The notes below the pieces were generated by a model that saw nothing but the letters and a program-made list of their open reading frames with translations, was not told the origin of the DNA and made no database searches. Position numbers and translations under genes: made by a program. Shown here one piece after another: positions 36,780 through 43,403 of a DNA stretch of 64,000 nucleotides (position 1 is the stretch's first letter; every line of letters begins with the position of its first letter). Source of the DNA: JABGPL01 sp964387885 (GTDB lineage: Bacteria; Electryoneota; AABM5-125-24; Hatepunaeales; Hatepunaeaceae); assembly GCA_964387885.1 (NCBI GenBank), contig CAYLYZ010000018.1, forward strand, positions 1-64,000. The letters are read 5' to 3'.

Positions 36780-37610
36780 TCATTCACTCAACTCTTTAGC
36801 TGCAGGCATCAACTCAAGAGGATTAAGCGTCACACCATCCTTCCAGATTTCAAAATGAAGATGAGGCGCACTTGAATATCCTGAATTTCCCAGCAGTGCA
36901 ATCGGTTCTTCACGTTTAACCTGTTCACCAATCCGCTTCAGGTTTATCTGGTTATGACCATAAAAAGTCAGGTATCCCTCGGCGTGAGCGAGCAGGATGA
37001 AGTTCCCAAATGATGGCGTCCAGCCCTCAAAAATTACCCTCCCATCAGCCGCTGCGGAAATTGGTGTTCCTGTCTTTCCTGCGAAATCGATACCGAGGTG
37101 GTTTCTCTGTGGGAATAAATGGTCTACGAAATATTCCTGAGAAATGAATCCTTTTATCGGCACATGCGTTGGCATCCCATAAGAACTCATTTGCTTGCGG
37201 GGTGTTCTTTCTATCTTAGCGGGATCGGGTGAATTTGTTGCCATCAGGTTTTCGGAAAACACATCCTCAATATTAATCGAATCCCCGTTTATCAATGGCC
37301 TTCCCAGATCCAGATGACCACCGAGAGACCTGACAATCTGCGATAATATCTTCCGGCTTTGATCTACCTGCTTTGCAACAAGGATAATCCGCTTATTCTC
37401 TGCCTTTAATTGAGCATTTTCAGAATTGATCCTGTTATAATCGAGTGACTTGCGAGCGAGGAATCCCCAGCTGCTTGCTCCGATTATTATCGCAATTACC
37501 ACAAGAACACTTACGGTAACAAGCACTTTAAGCCAGAATACGGAGAGGCTGTACCTTTTTGGCAGGCCTCCTTCATCAGGCACTATGATTAAATTCAAAC
37601 GACGTGGCAC
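36780..37610 (-). CDS. M23 (LytM) family metallopeptidase, membrane anchored
   Basis: Predicted periplasmic zinc endopeptidase on peptidoglycan cross-links. 276 residues: basic N-terminus, one membrane helix (about 28-52), a short coiled coil (55-85) and a C-terminal M23 domain. The zinc ligands are visible: NHLGIDFAGKTGTPI (His-x3-Asp) and SSAPHLHFEIWKDG (HxH). The intervening GNFILLAHAEGYLTFYGH provides the fourth family histidine. The active site is complete, so it is likely catalytic rather than an EnvC-like activator. GTG start with AAAGG seven bases upstream. Partner gene of the bactofilin. Confidence 0.93.
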   Translation of the reverse strand: MPRRLNLIIVPDEGGLPKRYSLSVFWLKVLVTVSVLVVIAIIIGASSWGFLARKSLDYNRINSENAQLKAENKRIILVAKQVDQSRKILSQIVRSLGGHLDLGRPLINGDSINIEDVFSENLMATNSPDPAKIERTPRKQMSSYGMPTHVPIKGFISQEYFVDHLFPQRNHLGIDFAGKTGTPISAAADGRVIFEGWTPSFGNFILLAHAEGYLTFYGHNQINLKRIGEQVKREEPIALLGNSGYSSAPHLHFEIWKDGVTLNPLELMPAAKELSE

Positions 37611-37639
37611 AAAAATACCTTTTATCTTGCGAAATCTGC

Positions 37640-37770
37640 GCTGGTAGACGCCCTCGTCTGCCAGTTAAGTTATTGTTATTACTGTCATACGAGGACGTGT
37701 GACAGCACAAATAATATCCATATCGAACTTAAGTCGTGTCAAGCGTCCTCGTCTGATGACACGTGAACGT
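37640..37770. repeat. Degenerate GTCAGGCG-family palindromes
   Basis: Three decayed units (GTAGACGCCCTCGTCTGCCA.., TGTCATACGAGGACGTGTGAC, GTGTCAAGCGTCCTCGTCTG..) that match the palindrome pair at 2043-2105 in order and spacing. Intergenic between rlmB and the M23 gene. Confidence 0.65.
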
Positions 37771-37840
37771 AATCAATTTAACATACCAAACCTACATTCC
37801 ACAGCATTTGTCATGATTCCAAACAATTTTCAACTGATAA

Positions 37841-38593
37841 CTAACCTGAATCACCCATCCGGATCTGATTTTGCCTCATCCATTCCGCAAGGACAATTCC
37901 TGCACTGACCGAAACATTCAACGAAGAGACATTCCCAGACTGAGGAATAGAAATCAAATCATCACACCTTTCCCTTACAAGACGACCCAATCCCTTGCCT
38001 TCACTACCCATAACCAGGGCTATTTTCCCGGAGAAGTCTATCTCCCATATTGTCTTACTCCCACCCATATCGAGCCCGTAAACCCAATACCCCTCTTTTT
38101 TGAGAGTTCTTATTGTCCTCTCTATATTTACTACAGCAACAACAGGCAGTCTTAACGCCCCCCCGGCAGATGCTTTAACCACGACTGGATTCAAACCCAC
38201 TGCCCGACGCTGCCTGATTACCACACCAATCGCACCAAAAACTTCGGATGATCGGATAATCGCGCCCAGATTGTGCGGATCCTCGACTCCATCGAGTATG
38301 ACAATCGGTCCGGAATTCGTATCATTATGTTTTGTCAGAAGCTCTTCAAGCCCCAGGGTAATTGGAGATTGATAGAAAGCTACAACTCCCTGATGTTTGG
38401 CTCCCCCGGTAATTCTGTCGAGCTCCTGCCTGCTGGTGCGGACAGTTCTAATCCCCTGGTTCTCAGCAGTCCGAATTATATCGAAAAAGTCGTTTCCCTT
38501 ACCGCCGCTCAGAACAAACAATTCCAGAACTTCAAGTTCACTATTCAGCAGTTCCCCAACCGCACGCCGTCCGAATGCTTTCTGTTTCGCCAA
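37841..38593 (-). CDS. rlmB: 23S rRNA 2'-O-methyltransferase RlmB family (SpoU/TrmH)
   Basis: SAM-dependent 2'-O-methyltransferase of the SPOUT family, by homology for G2251 of 23S rRNA. The 250 residues hold an N-terminal substrate-binding domain (1-85) and the catalytic knot with motif 1 LGAIIRSSEVFGA, motif 2 ALVMGSEGKGLGRLV and motif 3 IPQSGNVSSLNVSVSAGI. The catalytic Arg in motif 1 and Asn/Ser in motif 3 are intact. TTG start with AGGA upstream. Between a K+ channel gene and the M23 gene, with repeats on both sides. Confidence 0.93.
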   Translation of the reverse strand: MAKQKAFGRRAVGELLNSELEVLELFVLSGGKGNDFFDIIRTAENQGIRTVRTSRQELDRITGGAKHQGVVAFYQSPITLGLEELLTKHNDTNSGPIVILDGVEDPHNLGAIIRSSEVFGAIGVVIRQRRAVGLNPVVVKASAGGALRLPVVAVVNIERTIRTLKKEGYWVYGLDMGGSKTIWEIDFSGKIALVMGSEGKGLGRLVRERCDDLISIPQSGNVSSLNVSVSAGIVLAEWMRQNQIRMGDSG

Positions 38594-38637
38594 ATTTATC
38601 CTGTAAAATTACTGCATTACATTTATACTATGTGATG

Positions 38638-38735
38638 TCATTCTGAGCCCTCCGTCTTTGCGAGCGAAGCGAAGCAATCTCTTATATTGCTTACACTAAA
38701 ACAGATCGCTTAGTCACTTCGATTCTCGCGACGAC
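38638..38735. repeat. Degenerate TGCGAGCGAAGCGAAGCAATCTC-type inverted repeat
   Basis: GTCTTTGCGAGCGAAGCGAA GCAATCTC (about 38652-38681) is followed after a short spacer by a decayed reverse-complement partner (AGATCGCTTAGTCACTTCGA..). This is a common intergenic element type in FCB genomes. It lies between the K+ channel stop and rlmB. Confidence 0.6.
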
Positions 38736-38780
38736 TTACAGATCAGGACTAATAATAATTTAAACAATCATTTACTCTCG

Positions 38781-39782
38781 CTATCCCTTTTCCGCCAGAT
38801 CTGCAACCCTTGGTATTGATTCATCTGTGCCGAGTACGATGAGAATATCTCCCGACTGAAGTGAATAATTTGGAGGTGGTGCAACAATATGTTTGCCAGT
38901 CTGCTGATAAATGGACATCACAAGGGCTCCGCCTGAAGCCTCCCGGATATTCGAATCGCTCAGGTATTTTCCAACGAGTATTGATCCCGGTTCGATCAAT
39001 ACTTCCTCAAGCTTAAGCGAGAGTTCATCCTGCCCCATCACCATATCGAGAAAATCTACAATACGCGGCTGTTTCAAAAACCCTACAAGTCTTCTTCCAC
39101 CAATCTGGCTCGGCAGAACGATGTTCTTAACACCAACTCTTCTAAGTTTTGAAACTGCGTGAACGTCATCAATCCTTGCACTGAGGTTGATACCGGGATT
39201 AAGCTCTTTTGCAGTCAGGGAAATAAGAACAGTGTCGGCAACGTACCCAATTGCGATCATTATTCCTTTAGCACGTTTGATCCCCGCTGAAATGAGAATG
39301 GAATCCCGTGTTGCATCTCCGGAAATTGTCATATAACCTTCTTTCTGAGCCCTGTTCACAAGCTCAGTATCCTTCTCAACAATGATGAGACCCTTATCCT
39401 GCCAATTACGCGCTGCTTCTCGACCTACTGCACCGAATCCGATCAGTATTGCGTGATTTTTAAGTCTCTCAATTGTTCGTTCCATTTTCTTATCCTTGAG
39501 AATTGCAGCAATCTCCCCTCCTATAAGGAAGGCACTTATATTTCCTATTGCATAAGTTCCAACCAGAAGGGTTGAGAGAATCAGAATTATCGTAAGCACC
39601 TGCCCGGCTTTATCCAGCGGATGCACTTCTCCGAATCCGACAGTGGACATCGTGATCACAGTCATCCACAGAGATTCGAGAGGTGACCATTCCTCAGTGA
39701 TGATATAACCGATAGTTCCTGTAAGCAGGATTACAGTGAGGACAACTAAAGCTCCGAAAACTCGTTTTATGCTTGTTGACAT
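38781..39782 (-). CDS. Two-helix K+ channel with RCK (TrkA-N/TrkA-C) domains
   Basis: Predicted potassium channel. 333 residues: two membrane helices (about 8-27 and 62-86) flanking a pore loop with the selectivity filter STVGFGEVHP, then an RCK domain with the Rossmann loop LIGFGAVGREAARN (about 112-125) and a TrkA-C domain (about 250-330). This is MthK-like. The filter has TVGFG instead of TVGYG, a common natural variant. RCK domains gate by Ca2+, nucleotides or c-di-AMP. The c-di-AMP link is suggested only by the pgpH-like gene elsewhere in the window. Confidence 0.92.
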   Translation of the reverse strand: MSTSIKRVFGALVVLTVILLTGTIGYIITEEWSPLESLWMTVITMSTVGFGEVHPLDKAGQVLTIILILSTLLVGTYAIGNISAFLIGGEIAAILKDKKMERTIERLKNHAILIGFGAVGREAARNWQDKGLIIVEKDTELVNRAQKEGYMTISGDATRDSILISAGIKRAKGIMIAIGYVADTVLISLTAKELNPGINLSARIDDVHAVSKLRRVGVKNIVLPSQIGGRRLVGFLKQPRIVDFLDMVMGQDELSLKLEEVLIEPGSILVGKYLSDSNIREASGGALVMSIYQQTGKHIVAPPPNYSLQSGDILIVLGTDESIPRVADLAEKG

Positions 39783-40029
39783 CTAACCGGTAGAAATCCA
39801 CTTTTGACTTGTCTTATACGCAAATAAAAACAAAATATTAAAAAATCCAAGCGAAATATTGGCTATCCGGATTTGAAACTGCTTTTTAGGTTAAATATAT
39901 TTCCCCTTCTTAAATCTGACGCTCTCCTCACACGGGGAGTGCGGATATATCTACCCGCACAACATAACTCATTGTTATTAAACACTCAATATCCCCGGTT
40001 TTGAGTATTAATGACTCGTTTCTACTCTT

Positions 40030-40058
40030 GACAGCCCTGAAATAATTGCTTATATTGC
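40030..40058 (+). promoter_or_regulatory. Sigma70-type promoter of the structured leader
   Basis: TTGACA (40030-40035), 17-base spacer, TATATT (40053-40058). It predicts a transcript starting near 40065 and a leader of about 500 bases before the first gene at 40566, or a separate small RNA. Confidence 0.75.
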
Positions 40059-40439
40059 GCTCACATAACCTAAATGAAATTTGCGATTAAGATAGACCAG
40101 TAAATAGATTCCGGAAGCATTCAAAAAATTAACATGTTGATAATAAGTTGTTTACCCCCCCCCCGCGATATTTGGGGACATTTTAGAATGTCTCATTCGA
40201 ATGTATTAAATCCGTCACAGGATAAATCCGACCTCTCTATTCTTAAGCAAGATCCGAAATGGAACTCACCCCGGTTAAAACGCAATAAACTTATACAAAC
40301 TAAAAACATAGATTATTTAGATAGAGATACATCTCTACCCGATATCAAACTCACATTGAAACAGGAGGAGTATGGGCACTGTTTATGTGCCCCAACTTGA
40401 ACACAAGAATACAATTTGATTAGTCAGAAGAGAAACAAA

Positions 40440-40560
40440 GTCGGGCATGCCCTAACCCTTGCAAGGAAATGCATACCCGACGGAGGTGCGGGAGGACTCT
40501 AGCGGAATCCTCCCGACACCTCCAAAGTAAATATAAAAAAACAAAAAATCTACTTTGGAG
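40440..40560 (+). ncRNA. Candidate cis-regulatory RNA: three hairpins, the last hiding the ribosome-binding site
   Basis: Hairpin 1: arms 40440-40450 and 40471-40481 (GTCGGGCATGC / GCATACCCGAC), with an inner CCTTGCAAGG. Hairpin 2: 15-bp arms 40482-40496 and 40508-40523 with one bulge and an 11-base loop. Hairpin 3: CTCCAAAGTA (40520-40529) pairs with TACTTTGGAG (40551-40560), which includes the GGAG Shine-Dalgarno of the GTG at 40566. The CTCC is shared by the 3' arm of hairpin 2 and the 5' arm of hairpin 3, so the two full helices exclude each other. This resembles translational riboswitch or attenuator logic. It does not match any riboswitch consensus I know. A REP-like repeat insertion is the alternative reading. 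Confidence 0.5.
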
Positions 40561-40565
40561 AGATA

Positions 40566-40937
40566 GTGAAAAGTAAGAAAATGTTGGTTTTAGTTCTGAC
40601 AGTAGCATTATTCGTCGGAGGTGTTGGATTGGGTGTTCATATATTGCATAAGGATGCTTTAGCACAATATTCGTATGTGATAATTGTACAAAATGACAAC
40701 CAAGTTGGGATTCCAGATTATCCCGTACGGATGAGGATCGGAACTGAATTCTGGCAAGATGGTGAAACGGATGCAAATGGTAAATTTCAATGTTTCCGAG
40801 AAGGCAATGATTCGTGGATAGGTGAGATTGAAGAAGAAGGTGAATGGCAACTTGAATTTGCTTCACCCATTGATGATCTAACGGCAAATCTAACAGCACC
40901 TTGTACTCAAACATTTCAAATGTTTGTTCCAGAATAA
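40566..40937 (+). CDS. Small secreted protein with Ig/CnaB-like segment, unknown
   Basis: A 123-residue protein: N-terminal signal or membrane anchor (MLVLVLTVALFVGGVGLGVHIL) and a beta-rich mature part YVIIVQNDNQVGIPDYPVRMRIGTEFWQDGETDANGKFQC, which has the XDGxTDxxGxF pattern of CnaB/Ig-like carboxypeptidase-regulatory folds. Two Cys in the mature part could form a disulfide. The GTG start has GGAG five bases upstream, located in hairpin 3 of the leader. A hairpin terminator follows. The next gene is a large T9SS-sorted protein on the same strand. Function unknown. Confidence 0.75.
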   Translation: MKSKKMLVLVLTVALFVGGVGLGVHILHKDALAQYSYVIIVQNDNQVGIPDYPVRMRIGTEFWQDGETDANGKFQCFREGNDSWIGEIEEEGEWQLEFASPIDDLTANLTAPCTQTFQMFVPE

Positions 40938-40948
40938 TTTGATTAAAA

Positions 40949-40983
40949 AAATGTTCACCAGATTTCATCTCCGGTGAACATTT
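40949..40983 (+). terminator. Terminator after the small secreted-protein gene
   Basis: An 11-bp stem AAATGTTCACC / GGTGAACATTT (40949-40959 and 40973-40983) followed by an imperfect T-run. It would limit readthrough into the T9SS gene at 41011. Confidence 0.65.
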
Positions 40984-41010
40984 AATTTCCTTTTAAATTT
41001 CGAGGAATAA

Positions 41011-43203
41011 ATGAACATTAGAATTATACTCATCTCATTATTTTCTATCCTGACATTCAGAGCTATTGCTCAACCACGCCCCGAATGGGAACGTTTTATT
41101 GATGGTGGAAGAAATGATTATTTTATAGACGTTTACATAACTGAGACTGGTGATTTTATCGCCTGCGGAAATTCTCAAGACAGACATGGAGGCGGGGAAC
41201 GATCTTCTGATTTTTGGATTAGCAGAATATCTTCAGGGGGTGAACGGATTTGGTCGAATTCCTACGGAGAGGATGATGTTCACGAGAATGCTCGCTCAAT
41301 TATTCAAACAGACGCTGGTGGATTCCTGGCGGGTGGATACACTTCCGGAGATGGGATGACCGCGATTCTAACCGAACCGGATGGAGATGAAATCTGGATT
41401 TGCACTTATGGTGGTGGTACGTGTCGAGCGATTATAGAACTAAAAAGTGGTGAATATGTACTCGCAGGTTCAATCTCAGTTGAAGATAATACTCAGGGTT
41501 ATCTTGTTTGTATAAATGGAAATGGGGATGTTTTGTGGCAGGAAAATTATGAAGGAGGAGGAACAGATGTGTTTTATGCGTTACGGGAAACAACAGGAGG
41601 CATCGTTGTGGCTGGTTATTCCCTGCGACGACCTGAACCAAACAAGGTGTTCCTCATAAAAACCGACTTTAATGGTGAGCTGATCTGGTCAAGACAAATA
41701 AATGTGGGAAACAATCCCTATGTAAGAGATATGACCTCAGACTGTGGAGATGGTTTCGCGATTGTCGGATTCGATAACGTGAGAAGATCTGGCCTATTGC
41801 TAAAGGTGGATAGCAATGGTAGAGAGGAATGGCACAGGCATTATCGAATTGAAGATGATGAAATTGATCAAATTCAATCAATTAATAGATTTGCTGACGG
41901 AGGGTATGCCTTAGTTGGCACGAACATGCGTACCGGATTCATTGTAAAAGTTGACGCCGGTGGTAACGAAAACTGGCGCAGGTCTTATGGGAACGGGCTT
42001 CATTATATGTTCTCCTCGGTAACGTGCTGGGATCAATCAACATTGGCTGCAGGTTATGACAATAACGGAGAGAGTGGGTATGATGGACTCCTCGTAAAAT
42101 TGATTCCTGAAAGATCAGCTCCAATAATCCTTGAATATAATCCACCCCAACTTGTATTTACAACCCTTCCCAATGTGATAACATTCGACGTTTATGCAAT
42201 TGATCATCAGGACGACTCTCTTAGATATTTATGGTCAATGGATGAGGAGGAACTTGACACTGATAGCACTGTCACTATAGAATTTGAAGACTTTGGTGTT
42301 TATAATCTTCATTTCTCAGTATCTGATAGCGAGTTATCAGCAGAATTACAGTGGCAGATTCACGTCACTGATTTCTTTATTCGATCCACCACTCCTGACA
42401 GCCTCAATTTTTCTATCAGGCGTGGAACTAACATTGATTTTTCGGTTGATGCAGTTGCTGTGGAAGATCGGGAAATAAGTTACAATTGGATGCTGACCGA
42501 CCGAAATCGGCAAGAACAAGTAATTGGAGAGACCGAATCAGTTTCATTTATGTTCAACATGGCTGATGAACACGAAATCAAAGTCACCGTCACTTACGGT
42601 GAAATCTCGGAAGATATTAATTGGATTATTAATGTTCGCTCCAGTGTTTATTCCTGGTGGCCTTCTCAGCTTGAAGTGAATGCCTATGTAGATTCAACTC
42701 AGGAGTTCATTATCACCCCCTTCAATGAGAATTCAGATTCACTCGAATTCACCTGGCTGCTTGATGACGAGCAACTTGAAAGCGACAGTATGTCTGTGAT
42801 AGTCACGTTCACAGAAACCGGACAAAATGAAGTTACATCCATTGTCCATGATGGGATTGAAGCTGATACAGTTCGCTGGGTAATAAATGTTGAGGAGTGG
42901 TCATTCACAGCAGATGACACGGATTGCGCAGATTTACCGAACACACCGGAGTTGTATCCGGCAAGTCCCAATCCATTTAATTCTTCTCTTAAATTATCGA
43001 TGTATTTGCCTGGAAAAAATCAAGTTCGTCTTTCCATATTTGATATCAATGGGAGGGAGGTTTCGCGATTGATTGATGGAAAAGTCACAGCTGGAAACAG
43101 GACTATTGTATGGAATGCAAATGACTTTCCGGCAGGTGTTTATGTTGTGCGGATGGATGCTGGGAATGTCTCGGAAATGCAAAAGGTGGTTTTAGTTCGG
43201 TAG
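41011..43203 (+). CDS. T9SS-sorted secreted protein: beta-propeller plus PKD/Ig-like domains
   Basis: A 730-residue secreted protein. A signal peptide (IILISLFSILTFRAIAQ) precedes a propeller-like N-terminal half of six or seven repeats ending in GGxxxAGY/GGYALVG motifs (about 25-365). Three PKD/Ig-like beta domains follow (about 370-635, LRYLWSMDEEELDTDSTVTI..), and then a type IX secretion C-terminal domain from about 645: LYPASPNPFNSSLKLSMYL, then RLSIFDINGREVSRLIDG, and a final KVVLVR. The pattern is standard for Por-sorted extracellular proteins of FCB bacteria. SD AGGA lies before the ATG. Ligand unknown. Confidence 0.9.
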   Translation: MNIRIILISLFSILTFRAIAQPRPEWERFIDGGRNDYFIDVYITETGDFIACGNSQDRHGGGERSSDFWISRISSGGERIWSNSYGEDDVHENARSIIQTDAGGFLAGGYTSGDGMTAILTEPDGDEIWICTYGGGTCRAIIELKSGEYVLAGSISVEDNTQGYLVCINGNGDVLWQENYEGGGTDVFYALRETTGGIVVAGYSLRRPEPNKVFLIKTDFNGELIWSRQINVGNNPYVRDMTSDCGDGFAIVGFDNVRRSGLLLKVDSNGREEWHRHYRIEDDEIDQIQSINRFADGGYALVGTNMRTGFIVKVDAGGNENWRRSYGNGLHYMFSSVTCWDQSTLAAGYDNNGESGYDGLLVKLIPERSAPIILEYNPPQLVFTTLPNVITFDVYAIDHQDDSLRYLWSMDEEELDTDSTVTIEFEDFGVYNLHFSVSDSELSAELQWQIHVTDFFIRSTTPDSLNFSIRRGTNIDFSVDAVAVEDREISYNWMLTDRNRQEQVIGETESVSFMFNMADEHEIKVTVTYGEISEDINWIINVRSSVYSWWPSQLEVNAYVDSTQEFIITPFNENSDSLEFTWLLDDEQLESDSMSVIVTFTETGQNEVTSIVHDGIEADTVRWVINVEEWSFTADDTDCADLPNTPELYPASPNPFNSSLKLSMYLPGKNQVRLSIFDINGREVSRLIDGKVTAGNRTIVWNANDFPAGVYVVRMDAGNVSEMQKVVLVR

Positions 43204-43224
43204 ATGTCATCCTACCCAAAATCG

Positions 43225-43325
43225 TATGGGCACGGTGCTCGTGCCCTTCATCTCAACGAAGATTCGGCATCCGAAAGATAAACGAAAACTTCTATTCATA
43301 CAAGGGCACGGGCACCGTGCCCATA
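43225..43325. repeat. Long inverted repeat with GGGCACGGTGC palindromes
   Basis: Arms of 24 bp (TATGGGCACGGTGCTCGTGC.. at 43225-43248 and its near-perfect reverse complement at 43302-43325, one mismatch) enclose about 53 bases. Each arm is itself partly palindromic. A related unit, TATGGGCACTGTTTATGTGC, is at 40372-40391. Non-coding, between convergent genes. Confidence 0.8.
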
Positions 43326-43331
43326 CAATAA

Positions 43332-43369
43332 AAAAACCGGCTGATCAATAATCTGATCAGCCGGTTTTT
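43332..43369. terminator. Bidirectional terminator between convergent T9SS genes
   Basis: Perfect 16-bp arms (43332-43347 and 43354-43369, core CCGGCTGATCA/TGATCAGCCGG) flanked by A's on the left and T's on the right, so it can serve both strands. Confidence 0.9.
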
Positions 43370-43403
43370 AATTCTCTAAAGGCAAAAGCCTTCAAATTCA
43401 AAC

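Larger units (their letters stand above)
39783..40565. other. Long intergenic region with promoter, C10 tract and structured leader
   Basis: 783 bases with no convincing gene. Contents in order: a small GTGCGG..CCGCAC hairpin near 39945-39965, a near-consensus plus-strand promoter at 40030-40058, a run of ten C's at 40155-40164, a GGGCAC..GTGCCC palindrome at 40375-40393, and a block of three hairpins at 40440-40560 just before the small secreted-protein gene. A weak 70-88 codon open frame at 40134-40400 has no Shine-Dalgarno and was not called. Confidence 0.7.

Noticed and set aside
40134..40400. 88-codon plus-strand open frame in the long leader
   Set aside because: No Shine-Dalgarno, passes through the C10 tract, no recognisable feature. 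Kept only as a possible upstream open frame.
40440..40523. Known riboswitch (c-di-GMP, cobalamin) or SRP RNA
   Set aside because: Conserved bases of those families are not present on either strand.
40420..40968. 182-codon minus-strand frame opposite the small secreted gene
   Set aside because: Antisense shadow; its composition is odd, and it covers the hairpins and terminator.
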